This document shows, in pieces, positions 20,643 through 36,484 of a DNA stretch of 44,916 nucleotides. Origin of the DNA: Candidatus Rokuibacteriota bacterium (GTDB lineage Bacteria > Methylomirabilota > Methylomirabilia > Rokubacteriales > CSP1-6); NCBI GenBank assembly GCA_003220265.1, contig QHRW01000049.1, forward strand, positions 1 through 44,916. The letters run 5' to 3'. The notes below the pieces were generated by a model that saw only the letters and a list, made by a program, of their open reading frames with translations, had not been told where the DNA came from and did not search any database. The translations under genes were made by a program, and so were the position numbers. The stretch's first letter is position 1. Every line of letters starts with the position of its first letter.

Positions 20643-21191
20643 CTACCCTTTCACCAGGCGTTCCCGTATGCGCGCCAGCTGACCGTCGAGACTGCCGTCC
20701 ACCACGAGGCTGCCGATCTCGGCGACGAAGCCGCCGAGCAGATGCTTGTCGACGACTTCTTCGATCACCACCGTCTTGCCTCCGAGGGCGCGCCCGAGCC
20801 GCTGGGCCAGCGCCGCCCGGTCGGCCTCGGTGAGCGCGACGGCCGTACGCACGCGGGCCCGCACGCGGCCGCGCTCGGCGTCGAGCATGTCGCGATAGGC
20901 CGCCGCGATCGCGGCCAGATGATCGGCGCGGCGCTGCGTGGCCAGCAGCGCCAGGAAATCGCGGCCGAGGCGGGACAGCTCCATGCGCGCGCCGAGCTCG
21001 TCGGCGAGGCGCTTGCGGATGACGGGGCTGATCCACGGGCGCCCCAGCAGGTCGACGGCGTCGCCGTCGGCGCTCATGAGCCCGGCGGCGCGCTCGAGCT
21101 CGGCCTGCACCTCCTCGGCCTGGTTGCGCTCGCGCGCGAGCTCGAACAGCGCCTTGGCGTACGACCTGGCGACGGCGGGCGAGGCCCTCAC
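20643..21191 (-). CDS. atpH: F-type ATP synthase delta subunit
   Basis: 182 aa from a GTG start that overlaps the atpF stop as GTGA. It begins with the family's ARSYAKALFELA helix and ends with the GGFVAEIGSLVVDGSLDGQL motif typical of the C-terminal part. Delta joins the top of F1 to the b-subunit stalk. The length is standard. Confidence 0.95.
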   Translation of the reverse strand: MRASPAVARSYAKALFELARERNQAEEVQAELERAAGLMSADGDAVDLLGRPWISPVIRKRLADELGARMELSRLGRDFLALLATQRRADHLAAIAAAYRDMLDAERGRVRARVRTAVALTEADRAALAQRLGRALGGKTVVIEEVVDKHLLGGFVAEIGSLVVDGSLDGQLARIRERLVKG

Positions 21192-21778
21192 GACGTCTTC
21201 ATGGCGGCGATGGCCTCCGCCACGATGCGGCGGTGGTCGTCCTCGCGCAGGCTCTTGTGGACGAGCTTCTCGGCCACGGCGACGGCGAGATCGCTCACCT
21301 CGCGCCGCAGCTCCTCGCGCGCGCGCCGCACCTCGGCGTCGAGCTGGCTCTTGGTGTCCTCCACCATCTTGCGCGCCTGCGCCTGGGCGGCCGCGATGTG
21401 CTTGCGCGACTCCTCCGCCGCCTCCTTCAGCGCCGCGTCGCGCACGGCGGCGGCCTCGGCGTAGGCCGCGCGCAGCCGCGCCTCGTTCTCTTCCTGCTGC
21501 CGCGCGGCCTCGGCGCGCGCGGCCTTGGCCTCGTCGAGCGCCTTCTGGATGGTGCTGGTCCGCTCCTGCATCTTCGCCAGGAAGGGCTTATAGAGGAGGC
21601 GCTGCAGGATGAAGAGCAGGATCAGGAAGTTGACGATCTGCACGATCAGCGACTTGTCCACGCTGATCAGCCCACCGCCCCCGCCATGCTCCTCGGCGGC
21701 CAGGGCCACGGCGGGCAGCACCAGGGTCAGGACCGCGCACACGAGCCATCCGCGCCACGTGGAGCCACGTTGAAGCAT
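21188..21778 (-). CDS. atpF: F-type ATP synthase b subunit, with N-terminal signal-like segment
   Basis: 196 aa from ATG at 21776-21778. A GTG start 18 codons upstream is possible but lacks support. Residues 10-28 form a first hydrophobic segment ending AVALAAEE, like a signal peptide. The usual membrane anchor follows (VQIVNFLILLFILQRLLYKPF), then a long charged coiled coil rich in Ala, Glu and Arg that forms the outer stalk. The extra N-terminal segment is seen in some phyla. This is the first gene of the cluster: atpB (a) and atpE (c), normally upstream, are absent, and mnmA lies there instead. Confidence 0.93.
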   Translation of the reverse strand: MLQRGSTWRGWLVCAVLTLVLPAVALAAEEHGGGGGLISVDKSLIVQIVNFLILLFILQRLLYKPFLAKMQERTSTIQKALDEAKAARAEAARQQEENEARLRAAYAEAAAVRDAALKEAAEESRKHIAAAQAQARKMVEDTKSQLDAEVRRAREELRREVSDLAVAVAEKLVHKSLREDDHRRIVAEAIAAMKTS

Positions 21779-21847
21779 GAGGCAGATTCCCCCGTCCGAT
21801 GATGCCCGCTGAAGGTTTGTGAAAACTATCACCCGATGCGCAGCGTG

Positions 21848-22936
<1,089 letters not shown>

Positions 22937-22941
22937 ATTGC

Positions 22942-23787
22942 TCAGTGTCGCGCGCCGAGCAATGCCGTCAGTCGCTCGAGCTCCTCGGCGTTGGCATAGC
23001 TGACCTCGATCCGCCCCTGGCGCTCGCCGCCGACGATTCGCACGCGCGTCATGAGCGCGCGCTGCAGCGTGTCCTCCAGCGCCGCCAGCTCGGCCGAGCG
23101 CCGGCGCTGCTTGGGCCGCGGCGGGCGGCCGGCCGTGGTCGTCCGCACGGTGTCCTCGGTGGCGCGCACGGACCAGTCGTGGGCCAGGATCTCGTCGCGC
23201 AGCTTGAGCTGCTCGGCCGGCGTGGTGAGCGCGAGCAGCGCGCGTGCGTGGCCCATGGTGAGACGGCCGCCGCGCAAGTCGTCCTGGATCGGCGCCGGCA
23301 GGCGGAGCAGGCGCAGCGCGTTCGCGATCGAGCTGCGCTCCTTGCCGACACGCTGGGCGAGCTCTTCCTGCGTCCAGCCGAAACGCGCGAGGAGCTTGTC
23401 GAACGCCTCGGCCTCTTCGATCGGGTTCAGGTCCTCGCGCAGGAGATTTTCGACGAGGGCGAGCTCCAGGCTCTCGGCGTCGGTCACCTCGCGTACGATC
23501 GCCGGGATGCGGGCGAGACCGGCCTGGCGAGCCGCCCGCCAGCGTCGCTCGCCGGCGACGAGCTGGTAGCCCGCGCCCTGGCGCCTGACGATCACCGGCT
23601 GGATCACGCCCGAGGCTTTGATCGAGGCCGATAGTTCGTTCAAAGCATTGGAATCAAAGACTTTTCTGGGCTGATTCGGGTTCGGTTCGACCTGATCGAT
23701 CTCGACCTCGAGAAGCGTGTCAGCGTCGGTCGGGGTCGAGGAGAGCAGGGCACCGAGGCCTCGTCCGAGGCCGCGCTTATTGTTCAT
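22942..23787 (-). CDS. parB: Chromosome partitioning protein ParB
   Basis: 281 aa beginning NNKRGLGRGLGALL, the chromosomal Spo0J/ParB opening. The CTP-binding N domain has the GERRWRA box (about 80) and ENLLREDLNPIEEA. A helix-turn-helix (ELAQRVGKERSSIANALRLL) reads parS, and a short C-terminal dimer domain follows. ParB loads on parS and works with ParA and SMC to separate origins. Its start overlaps the parA end by 11 nt. Parts of this protein should bind the parS-like sites described upstream of parA. Confidence 0.96.
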   Translation of the reverse strand: MNNKRGLGRGLGALLSSTPTDADTLLEVEIDQVEPNPNQPRKVFDSNALNELSASIKASGVIQPVIVRRQGAGYQLVAGERRWRAARQAGLARIPAIVREVTDAESLELALVENLLREDLNPIEEAEAFDKLLARFGWTQEELAQRVGKERSSIANALRLLRLPAPIQDDLRGGRLTMGHARALLALTTPAEQLKLRDEILAHDWSVRATEDTVRTTTAGRPPRPKQRRRSAELAALEDTLQRALMTRVRIVGGERQGRIEVSYANAEELERLTALLGARH

Positions 23788-24538
23788 GCCTGAGGACCTC
23801 TCGTGTGAGCTCCAGGTAGGCGAGCGCGCCGCTCGAGCGGAGATCGTGCAGCATCACGGGCTTGCCGTGGCTCGGGGCTTCGCTCAGTCGCACGTTACGT
23901 GGGATGACGGTCTCGTAGATCTCGCCGGGAAAGTAACGGTGGACCTCTTCGCGAATCTGCGTCGCCATGCTCGTGCGGCCGTCGAACATCGTCAGCACGA
24001 TCCCGCCGACGCGCAGGCGCGAGTTGAGCCGCTCGCGCACGAGCTTCACGGTCTTGAGCAGGTGAGTCAACCCCTCGAGTGCGTAGAACTCGCACTGGAG
24101 CGGGACGAGGACGCTGTCGGCCGCGACAAGCGCGTTGATGGTCAACAGCCCGAGCGACGGCGGGCAGTCGATGATGATCCAGCCGTCGAGGTCCGCACTC
24201 TCAAGCGCGCCCTTGAGCCGGCTCTCGCGATGCTCGATTCCCACCAGCTCGATCTCGGCGCCGACCAGGTCGATATCGGATGGAAGCACTCGAAGCGATC
24301 GCAGACCGGCCGGCTTGAGCGCTTTCTCGAGCGGCTCGGCGCCCAGTAGCACGTGATACACCGTCGGATACAGGCCGGCCTTCTCGATTCCGAGGCCCGT
24401 CGTCGCGTTGCCCTGGGGGTCGAGGTCCACGAGCAGGGTAGGGCGCTCGGCCAAAGCCAGCCCGGCTGCGAGGTTCACAGCCGTGGTCGTCTTGCCCACG
24501 CCGCCCTTCTGATTGACGACCGCGATCGTCTTGCGCAT
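23777..24538 (-). CDS. parA: Chromosome partitioning ATPase ParA (Soj)
   Basis: 253 aa from ATG at 24536-24538 (MRKTIAVVNQKGG). The deviant Walker A motif KGGVGKTT and the WIIIDCPPSLG Walker B region are intact. This MinD/ParA-type ATPase moves ParB-parS complexes over the nucleoid. It is the short chromosomal form without an extra N-terminal DNA-binding domain. The 107 nt upstream, up to the rsmG stop, hold the two parS-like repeats and probably its promoter. Confidence 0.96.
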   Translation of the reverse strand: MRKTIAVVNQKGGVGKTTTAVNLAAGLALAERPTLLVDLDPQGNATTGLGIEKAGLYPTVYHVLLGAEPLEKALKPAGLRSLRVLPSDIDLVGAEIELVGIEHRESRLKGALESADLDGWIIIDCPPSLGLLTINALVAADSVLVPLQCEFYALEGLTHLLKTVKLVRERLNSRLRVGGIVLTMFDGRTSMATQIREEVHRYFPGEIYETVIPRNVRLSEAPSHGKPVMLHDLRSSGALAYLELTREVLRHEQ

Positions 24539-24544
24539 GCTCAG

Positions 24545-24560
24545 TGTTCCACGCCCCACA
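24545..24560. promoter_or_regulatory. parS-like half-palindrome, copy 1
   Basis: TGTTCCACGCCCCACA. The left nine bases match the general parS form TGTTNCACGTGNAACA; the right half does not. It lies 7-22 nt before the parA start codon and is followed by ACCAATCA after a short gap, as in copy 2. Confidence 0.4.
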
Positions 24561-24568
24561 CTATACCA

Positions 24569-24578
24569 ATCACGTGAT
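24569..24578. promoter_or_regulatory. Ten-base palindrome ATCACGTGAT with the parS core
   Basis: Contains TCACGTGA, which is exactly the central eight bases of a canonical parS site, but the outer bases do not match. It sits between the two parS-like half-sites upstream of parA. Confidence 0.3.
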
Positions 24579-24622
24579 GTGCTCTACCGTATATCTTTCG
24601 CTGGCGGCCGCCTTTAGTCCAG

Positions 24623-24638
24623 TGTTCCACGTACCACA
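24623..24638. promoter_or_regulatory. parS-like half-palindrome, copy 2
   Basis: TGTTCCACGTACCACA, identical to copy 1 except at two central bases. The left ten bases are a perfect parS half-site. It sits 7 nt past the rsmG stop codon and is followed by ACCAATCA, which runs into that stop. Confidence 0.45.
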
Positions 24639-24645
24639 AGACCAA

Positions 24646-25263
24646 TCAGGCGAGCCGGAAGACTCCAAGACGCCTTGTGGTGCCCGTTCGCACGCCGGGC
24701 ACCTCAATCCACGTTCCCGCCTCCAGCGGCCGCGGTTGAGGGGGACCAGACGCGACGATCAACCCGCCCGGGCGGACGAGCCGCGCCACGAGGCGAACCA
24801 TCGCGGAGGGATCGCCCGCGCATCGCATGACCGCGACGTCGAACGCGCGCGGCGCTTCTTCCGCATACCTCTCCACACGAGCGGAGATTACCTTGGTGTA
24901 CTCGAGGCCGAGTTCCCGGATGACGGCAGAGAGGAAGGACGCCCGCTTCGCGCGCGACTCGATCAGCGAAATGCTGACGCCGGGGCGTACGATTTTGATC
25001 GGAATCCCCGGTAGTCCGGCGCCGGAGCCGATGTCGGCCAGCGACTGGAACTCGGGAGGCAGTGCCCTCAGGAAGAGGAGGCTGTCGAGGAACAGGTTCT
25101 CGACGATCCAGTCCTCGTCAGCCGAGCCGATCAGTCGCTGGGATCTCTGCCATTTATGCAATACTTTCATGTACTTACCGAAGGACTCCAGCTCAGTGGC
25201 GGCGAGGGGCCGGCCGAGGATCGAGGCGGCGCCGGACGCCAGCGCGTCGAGCGCGGCGGTCAA
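24646..25263 (-). CDS. rsmG: 16S rRNA (guanine527-N7)-methyltransferase RsmG (GidB)
   Basis: 205 aa from a TTG start at 25261-25263, supported by an AGGCAGGGG stretch just before it and by the lack of a nearer start. It lies 10 nt after the yidC stop. The SAM-binding motif LADIGSGAGLPGIP and VISARVERY are typical. It methylates G527 of 16S rRNA. The N-terminal helix bundle carries KWQRSQRLIGS where many members have a KWNKVYNLTA-like segment. The usual mnmE and mnmG neighbours are not here. Confidence 0.93.
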   Translation of the reverse strand: MTAALDALASGAASILGRPLAATELESFGKYMKVLHKWQRSQRLIGSADEDWIVENLFLDSLLFLRALPPEFQSLADIGSGAGLPGIPIKIVRPGVSISLIESRAKRASFLSAVIRELGLEYTKVISARVERYAEEAPRAFDVAVMRCAGDPSAMVRLVARLVRPGGLIVASGPPQPRPLEAGTWIEVPGVRTGTTRRLGVFRLA

Positions 25264-25273
25264 GCCCCTGCCT

Positions 25274-26959
25274 CTAGGAGGCAGCGGCCCGGCGCCTGGG
25301 CCGATCCATGTACCACTGCTGCAGGATCTGGAGGACGTTGGACACGGTCCAGTAGAGAACCAGCCCGGCCGGCAGGTTGAAGAACATGAACGTGAAGACG
25401 AACGGCATGACGAGCATCATCTTGGCCTGCCGCGGGTCGCCGCCGACCGGCGTCATCTTCTGCTGCAAGAACATCGTGACGCCCATGAGGAGCGGCAGCA
25501 CGTACGTCGGGTCGTGGCTCGCCAGGTCGCAGATCCAGAAGTTCACGCCGAACAGGCTGCCGAAGCAGAGGAACGTCGCGTTCTGCAGATCGACCGACAC
25601 CGACAGCGCCAGGTAGAGCGCGTAGAAGATCGGAACTTGCGCGATCATCGGCAAACACCCGCCCATCGGGTTCACCTTGTGCGCGCGATACAGCTCCATC
25701 GTCTCCTTCTGCAGACGCTGCGGATCGCTCTTGTACTTGTTTCGGAGCGCATTGATCTGCGGCTGCAGCGCCTGCATCGCCTTCATCGAGCGCATGCTCT
25801 TGACCGTCAGCGGGTAGAACAAGATCTTCGACACGACGGTGAGCAGGATGATGGCGACGCCGTAGTTGCCGACGTGTCGATAGACCCAGTTCAGCAGCAA
25901 CAAGATCGGCACGCCGAGCCATTCCATCGGCAAGCCGCCGTACTGCCGCGGGATCGGGAAGCCGCCGAAGTTGATGCCGCCCTCGATCCCCAGCGCCTTC
26001 AGCCGGTCGTATTCCTTCGGCCCGACGAAGAACGTCACGCGGCCTTCCCACGCCTGGCCCGGCGCGATCGTCGGCGTCGCCTGCACCGCGATGGTCGCGC
26101 GGCCTACGGGATCCTTGCCCTTCGGCTCGCACCCCTTGGGTTCGGCGGTGACGGCGAGCTTGAAGCCGCCCTCGTGCGGGATGAGCGCCGCCATGTACCA
26201 GACGCTGTCCATGCCGATCCACTCGCCCTCGGTGTCCACCGGGGTCGCGGCGCACAGGTTGGCTTCGCGGGAAATGCGGCCGCCCGACGACCACACAATC
26301 TCGGTCGGGTGCTGACCTTGGAAGCGCTCCTTCGTCTCGCGCCAGTCCTGCCGCGTCGACCACGGCAGCGACACGGTCACGGTCTGCGGCGCGCGCGTGG
26401 GATTCTCCACGCGCACGCGCGCGTCGATCGTGTAGTTGTCGGCGCGGAAGGTGAGGACCTCGCGCACGCGCAGCCCCGCGTAGGCGCCGCCCAGGGGCAG
26501 ATCGTGGGTCGGCCCTTCACGCGTGAGCGTGACCTCGGTGGCGGGGAGATCCATCGGCACGACCTGGGCACTGTTGTTGCCGGAGGGCGCCATCACGAGG
26601 CCTGAAGGGCCGAGCTCGCCGATCACGATCATCGGCTTCTCGCCGCGATACTTCAGCGTGAACTCCTGGAGCTTGCCGCCCTCGCTGCTGACTGCCGCGT
26701 TGTAGAGAGGGGTCGTGACCCGCGCCAGCCGCTGGGGCGGGCGGCTCTCGCTCGCCGCCGCCGGCGCCGGCAGCACCGGGACGGTCGGCGCGACGGGGGA
26801 CGACGGTGCGGGCGCGGGCGGCTTGGGGGGAGCCTGAGAGGCCGTCGGCGAAGTGTTGCCCGCCGGCGGTGGCTCGTGCCCGATGAAGAACACCTGATAG
26901 AGGATCAGGACGGCCGCCATGAGGATGACCGCCAGGAACGCCCGCTGCTCCGTGGTCAC
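25274..26959 (-). CDS. yidC: Membrane protein insertase YidC
   Basis: 561 aa from a GTG start that overlaps the yidD stop as GTGA. An N-terminal membrane helix (7-26) is followed by a Pro/Ala/Ser-rich linker (about 33-75), a large periplasmic beta-sandwich domain (about 80-345), and the conserved five-helix insertase core (about 350-550: [59 protein letters not shown]). This is the Gram-negative architecture, so the cell should have an outer membrane. The basic C-terminal tail is short ([10 protein letters not shown]). Confidence 0.96.
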   Translation of the reverse strand: MTTEQRAFLAVILMAAVLILYQVFFIGHEPPPAGNTSPTASQAPPKPPAPAPSSPVAPTVPVLPAPAAASESRPPQRLARVTTPLYNAAVSSEGGKLQEFTLKYRGEKPMIVIGELGPSGLVMAPSGNNSAQVVPMDLPATEVTLTREGPTHDLPLGGAYAGLRVREVLTFRADNYTIDARVRVENPTRAPQTVTVSLPWSTRQDWRETKERFQGQHPTEIVWSSGGRISREANLCAATPVDTEGEWIGMDSVWYMAALIPHEGGFKLAVTAEPKGCEPKGKDPVGRATIAVQATPTIAPGQAWEGRVTFFVGPKEYDRLKALGIEGGINFGGFPIPRQYGGLPMEWLGVPILLLLNWVYRHVGNYGVAIILLTVVSKILFYPLTVKSMRSMKAMQALQPQINALRNKYKSDPQRLQKETMELYRAHKVNPMGGCLPMIAQVPIFYALYLALSVSVDLQNATFLCFGSLFGVNFWICDLASHDPTYVLPLLMGVTMFLQQKMTPVGGDPRQAKMMLVMPFVFTFMFFNLPAGLVLYWTVSNVLQILQQWYMDRPRRRAAAS

Positions 26960-27192
26960 GGTCTCGCTCGCTCCCGCATCGGAGGTGGGTCGTAACCACC
27001 CGGATTAAAAGGATGACAGCGCGCCAGGCGCCACGCCGCCAGCCGGGCGCCGCGCGCCAGGCCGTGCTCGACGATGGCCTGCCGGGCGTACTCCGAGCAG
27101 GTCGGCGCGAACCGACACGCGCGCGGCAGCCACGGTGAGACCAGCCGCTGATAGGCGACGATCACCGCGGCCGCCGCCTCGCGCGCGCTCAT
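26956..27192 (-). CDS. yidD: Membrane protein insertion efficiency factor YidD
   Basis: 78 aa with the family core [21 protein letters not shown] and [14 protein letters not shown]. Its start overlaps the rnpA stop (ATGA) and its stop overlaps the yidC start (GTGA). YidD is a small amphipathic protein that helps YidC. Three Cys are conserved. Confidence 0.95.
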   Translation of the reverse strand: MSAREAAAAVIVAYQRLVSPWLPRACRFAPTCSEYARQAIVEHGLARGARLAAWRLARCHPFNPGGYDPPPMRERARP

Positions 27193-27512
27193 CGCACCGG
27201 CCTGCCGCCGGGGATCGCGGCCAGTGCGCCCCTCAGCTGAGCGGTGAGCGCCGCGAACGGCTCCCTCAGCGTCGCCGGCCGCCCCACGATCACCAGCGCC
27301 GCCCGCGCCGGCGCCGCCTCGCGCGCGAGGCGATACGCCTCACGCAGGCGCCGCCGCGCTCGGTTGCGCTGCACCGCGTTCTTGAGCTGGCGGCTCACCG
27401 CGAAGCCCGCGCGCGTGGGTTGGGCTGTCTCGCGCCAGAGCACGATGAGGGCGGGGCGGTCGATGCGTTTACCTCGCTGGAAGAGCGCCTGGAAGTCGGC
27501 GCTGGTGGTCAA
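27189..27512 (-). CDS. rnpA: Ribonuclease P protein component
   Basis: 107 aa if the TTG at 27510-27512 is the start. The RNR-like motif [13 protein letters not shown] and the basic cleft ([15 protein letters not shown]) are intact. It assists the RNase P RNA in trimming tRNA 5' ends. The residues encoded just upstream in the same frame, FPRRER (27513-27530), match the usual RnpA N-terminus (FPRxxRL), so the true protein probably begins further up. No ATG, GTG or TTG exists in that frame before an in-frame stop inside rpmH. See the separate observation. Confidence 0.92.
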   Translation of the reverse strand: MTTSADFQALFQRGKRIDRPALIVLWRETAQPTRAGFAVSRQLKNAVQRNRARRRLREAYRLAREAAPARAALVIVGRPATLREPFAALTAQLRGALAAIPGGRPVR

Positions 27513-27538
27513 CCGCTCGCGTCGGGGAAAGCGACCCG

Positions 27539-27673
27539 CTAGACCGTGAGCCGTTTGCGTCCTTTCGCACGCCGGCGCTTGAGCACTTTGCGCCCGCCCT
27601 TCGTGCTCATGCGTTCACGAAAGCCGTGCGTCTTGGCCCGGCGGCGTCGATTGGGTTGAAACGTCCGCTTCAT
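27539..27673 (-). CDS. rpmH: 50S ribosomal protein L34
   Basis: 44 aa, [31 protein letters not shown], the standard length and sequence. It is the first gene of the leftward run and opposite to dnaA, as in most bacterial origin regions. Confidence 0.97.
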   Translation of the reverse strand: MKRTFQPNRRRRAKTHGFRERMSTKGGRKVLKRRRAKGRKRLTV

Positions 27674-27887
27674 GTGCGCGCTCTCCCTCTGAGCATCGGC
27701 CGATCGATGAGCCGACACAGTGTAGACACCGCGTGATGCGCAGTCAACCGACGATGGTCTTGCAAGGTCTTCCGAGCGTGTGCTACCGTGCCGCATCCGT
27801 CGCGTGGTGTTGAATCGTGTGAGGTGCACTGTCCCGATGTGCGGGCGACCCGGCGCGGATATCCCATCCGAACGTGGAGCTACTGAG

Positions 27888-27896
27888 TTATCCCCA
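27888..27896 (+). promoter_or_regulatory. DnaA box (one mismatch)
   Basis: TTATCCCCA, differing at one base from the consensus TTATCCACA. It is paired head to head with the next box two bases on. Confidence 0.6.
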
Positions 27897-27898
27897 CC

Positions 27899-27907
27899 TG
27901 TGGATAA
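27899..27907 (-). promoter_or_regulatory. DnaA box (perfect)
   Basis: TGTGGATAA, the exact reverse complement of TTATCCACA, 27 nt before the chosen dnaA start. It may serve both origin function and autoregulation of dnaA. Confidence 0.75.
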
Positions 27908-27934
27908 CTGTGTGTGTAAGTGAGGTCCCGGCCA

Positions 27935-29263
27935 GTGCTGGATAGCCTTTGGGCGCGCGTCCTCGATTCTGCCTCGCACAAGCTCGCTCCCGCCGTGATG
28001 GACTCCTGGGTTCGCCCGTGCCGCCTGCTCGCCGCCGAGGGCGATCACCTTCGCATCGGCGCCCCCAACCGCTTCTCGCGCGACTGGCTGACGCAGCACC
28101 ATCTCGACGCGCTTCAGCAGGCCGTCGCCGAGGTGATCGGCGGGCAGCCGCGCGTGAGCATCGTCGTGGACGACTCAATCGCGTCCGTCGCCGACGACCC
28201 GCCGCCCTCGGCACCGTCGGGCCGGCCGGCCGGGGGTGGCACCACCGACGGCCTGAACCCGCGCTACACCTTCGACACCTTCGTCGTCGGCTCCTCGAAC
28301 CAGTTCGCGCAGGCCGCGTGCCAGGCCGTGGCCGAGCTGCCGTCGAAGGCCTACAACCCGCTCTTCATCTACGGCGGTGTCGGACTCGGCAAGACGCACC
28401 TGTTGCACGCGGTCGGTCACGAGACGGTCCGGCTGTTCCAGGGCATGACGGTCGTCTATCTCTCCTCGGAGCGTTTCACCAACGAGCTCATCAACGCGAT
28501 CCGCTACGACCGGACGGCGGAGTTCCGCGCGCGCTACCGGACGATCGACCTCTTGCTCATCGACGACATCCAGTTCATCTCCGGCAAGGAGCGCACGCAG
28601 GAGGAGTTCTTCCACACGTTCAACGACCTCTACGAGTCGCGCAAGCAGATCATCGTCTCGAGCGACTGCTCGCCCAAGGACATCCCGGAGATCGAGGAGC
28701 GCTTGCGCTCGCGGTTCGAGTGGGGACTGATCGCCGACATCCAGCCGCCGGACTTCGAGACGCGCGTGGCGATCCTCAAGAAGAAGGCCGCGGTCGAGCG
28801 CGTGCGCCTGGCCGACGACGTCGCCTACCTGATCGCCAGCCGCATCAAGTCCAACATCCGCGAGCTCGAGGGCTCGCTCACGCGAATGATCGCCTTCTGC
28901 GCGCTCACCGGTCGCGAGATGAGCGTGGATCTCGCCCAGGAAGTCCTCTCCGATCTCTGGGGCGACGAGGAGAAGGTCATCACGATCGAGCAGATCCAGC
29001 GCAAGGTCAGCGACTTCTTCGGCGTCAAGCTCTCGGATCTCAAGGCCAAGAACCGCACCAGGGCGGTGGCCTTCCCGCGCCAGATCGCCATGTACCTCGC
29101 GCGCCAGCTCACCCACGCCTCGCTCGCGGAAGTCGGCCGCGCCTTCGGCGGCAAGGACCACACGACCGTCCTGCACGCGGTGGACAAGATCCAGACGTTG
29201 CTGCAAGAGGATCCCAAACTACGCAAGACCGTCGACGGACTTATCCAGGGCATCACCCTGTGA
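27935..29263 (+). CDS. dnaA: Chromosomal replication initiator protein DnaA
   Basis: 442 aa from GTG at 27935, chosen because GAGGT lies 8 nt before it; an in-frame GTG at 27920 has no such site. An N-terminal helicase-loading domain is followed by a linker with Pro/Gly-rich sequence (about 85-105). The AAA+ domain has [10 protein letters not shown] (about 145-154), LLLIDDIQF and a sensor/arginine-finger region. The C-terminal helix-turn-helix has the signature [12 protein letters not shown] (about 405-416) that reads DnaA boxes. It opens the origin. The gene starts right after the DnaA box pair. Confidence 0.97.
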   Translation: MLDSLWARVLDSASHKLAPAVMDSWVRPCRLLAAEGDHLRIGAPNRFSRDWLTQHHLDALQQAVAEVIGGQPRVSIVVDDSIASVADDPPPSAPSGRPAGGGTTDGLNPRYTFDTFVVGSSNQFAQAACQAVAELPSKAYNPLFIYGGVGLGKTHLLHAVGHETVRLFQGMTVVYLSSERFTNELINAIRYDRTAEFRARYRTIDLLLIDDIQFISGKERTQEEFFHTFNDLYESRKQIIVSSDCSPKDIPEIEERLRSRFEWGLIADIQPPDFETRVAILKKKAAVERVRLADDVAYLIASRIKSNIRELEGSLTRMIAFCALTGREMSVDLAQEVLSDLWGDEEKVITIEQIQRKVSDFFGVKLSDLKAKNRTRAVAFPRQIAMYLARQLTHASLAEVGRAFGGKDHTTVLHAVDKIQTLLQEDPKLRKTVDGLIQGITL

Positions 29264-29354
29264 TCCCCAGCCGTCCCCGCTCCCTCCACATGCCTATCCC
29301 CCACGGGCGGCGGAGGCGACGTCCATGGCCACGATGATTTACACTGCGGTCACC

Positions 29355-29389
29355 CGGTCCACACCGCTTGACGACTACTACAACTACTA
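29355..29389. promoter_or_regulatory. Candidate DnaA-trio unwinding element in the dnaA-dnaN gap
   Basis: CTACTACAACTACTA at 29375-29389 is five trinucleotides, four of them CTA. Their complement reads 3'-GAT, the form of DnaA-trios described at Bacillus-type origins. A weak DnaA-box-like CGGTCCACA (6 of 9) lies at 29355-29363 and the spacer is 11 nt. The order box, spacer, trios, then dnaN is the same as in the downstream half of the B. subtilis origin. Confidence 0.5.
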
Positions 29390-29427
29390 AGTTGTCTCTG
29401 TCTTTCTAACCAACAACGGAGATTCGT

Positions 29428-30522
29428 ATGGAAGTCATCCTGGATCGTGACGCGTTCCTCAAGGGTCTCCAGATGGTTCAGAACGTCGTCGAGCCCCGGC
29501 AGACCCTGCCGATCCTCGCCAACGTGCTGCTCGAGACGGAGGAAGGCACCGTGCGCCTGACGGCCACGGACCTCGAGGTCGGCGCGCGAGTCTCCGTTCC
29601 CGCGCGCGTCGCCGGCAAGGGCGCGATCACCGTCTCGGCTCGGAAACTCGCCGAGATCGTCAAGGAGCTGCCGGCGGCGGCCGTCACGCTCAAGGTGGGC
29701 GACAACGCCGGCGTGAGCCTGCGCTGTGCGGGCGTCACCTACAAGCTCGTCGGCATGCCGCCCGACGACTTCCCGGCGGTGGTGCCGGCTTCGCCCAGCG
29801 CCTGGCTGACGCTGGAAGCCAAGATTCTGCGAGACATGCTGACGCAGACCAGCTTTGCCATCTCGCACGACGAGACGCGCTACGCGCTCAACGGCGTCCT
29901 CTTCTCGCTCTCGAGCAAAGAGATGCGCCTGGTGGCGACCGATGGCCACCGGCTGGCGCTGTCGGTCCGCACGCTGGGAGACATGGGCCGTCCGATCACG
30001 GGCATCGTGCCGCGCAAGGCGATCACCGAGATCATGCGAGTGCTGGGCGCGGGCGAGGAAGTGCAGCTCGGGATCACCGAGAACCAGTTCGTGCTCCAGA
30101 TGCCGAACTTCGTCATGACGGCGCGGCTCATCGAGGGACAGTTCCCGAACTACGAGGCTGTCATCCCCAAGAACCATCCGGGCAGGCTGGTGATCGCGCG
30201 GGCGGCGCTGACCTCGGCGTTACGCCGGGTATCCGTGATGGCCGAGGAGCGCAACAAGCCGGTCAAGCTGACCCTGGCCCCGGCCTCCCTGAAGCTCGCC
30301 GCCTCGAGCCAGGACATGGGCGAAGCCGAGGAGACACTGGACATCGACTATGCCGGCGAGGAGGTCTCGATCGGCTTCAATTCGCGCTATCTTCTGGAGG
30401 CGATTGCACCGGTGGAAAACGAGCAAGTCGTCCTCGAATTCAAGGACGCTTTGAGCCCCGGAATCGTCAGAAGCGCGTCGGAGGAAGGGTACTGCTGTGT
30501 TATAATGCCCATGCGAATTTAG
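29428..30522 (+). CDS. dnaN: DNA polymerase III beta subunit (sliding clamp)
   Basis: 364 aa from ATG with CGGAG 7 nt upstream. Three clamp domains are recognisable (QTLPILANVLLE; HDETRYALNGVLF; FNSRYLLEAI). The C-terminus PMRI is close to the conserved M-P-[ML]-R-[LIV] end. It forms the ring that holds polymerase III on DNA. It follows dnaA after a 164-nt gap that holds the trio-like element. The length is normal. Confidence 0.97.
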   Translation: MEVILDRDAFLKGLQMVQNVVEPRQTLPILANVLLETEEGTVRLTATDLEVGARVSVPARVAGKGAITVSARKLAEIVKELPAAAVTLKVGDNAGVSLRCAGVTYKLVGMPPDDFPAVVPASPSAWLTLEAKILRDMLTQTSFAISHDETRYALNGVLFSLSSKEMRLVATDGHRLALSVRTLGDMGRPITGIVPRKAITEIMRVLGAGEEVQLGITENQFVLQMPNFVMTARLIEGQFPNYEAVIPKNHPGRLVIARAALTSALRRVSVMAEERNKPVKLTLAPASLKLAASSQDMGEAEETLDIDYAGEEVSIGFNSRYLLEAIAPVENEQVVLEFKDALSPGIVRSASEEGYCCVIMPMRI

Positions 30523-30558
30523 CGAGGATTTTAGCTCGAAAAATGGGAGCCTTAGCGG

Positions 30559-33983
<3,425 letters not shown>

Positions 33984-34026
33984 ACGGAGCGCTTGCACGC
34001 CTTGAACCGTGGGTGGCCTGATCTAG

Positions 34027-36465
<2,439 letters not shown>

Positions 36466-36484
36466 CCCGAGGCGCTCATCCGCG

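Larger units (their letters stand above)
27674..27934. other. Origin region upstream of dnaA (rpmH-dnaA gap)
   Basis: 261 nt between divergent rpmH and dnaA, the usual place of oriC or of its upstream half. Its right end holds one perfect and one near-perfect DnaA box as an inverted pair. The rest shows no further clear boxes and is not strongly AT-rich. Promoters for rpmH and dnaA must also lie here. Confidence 0.65.
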
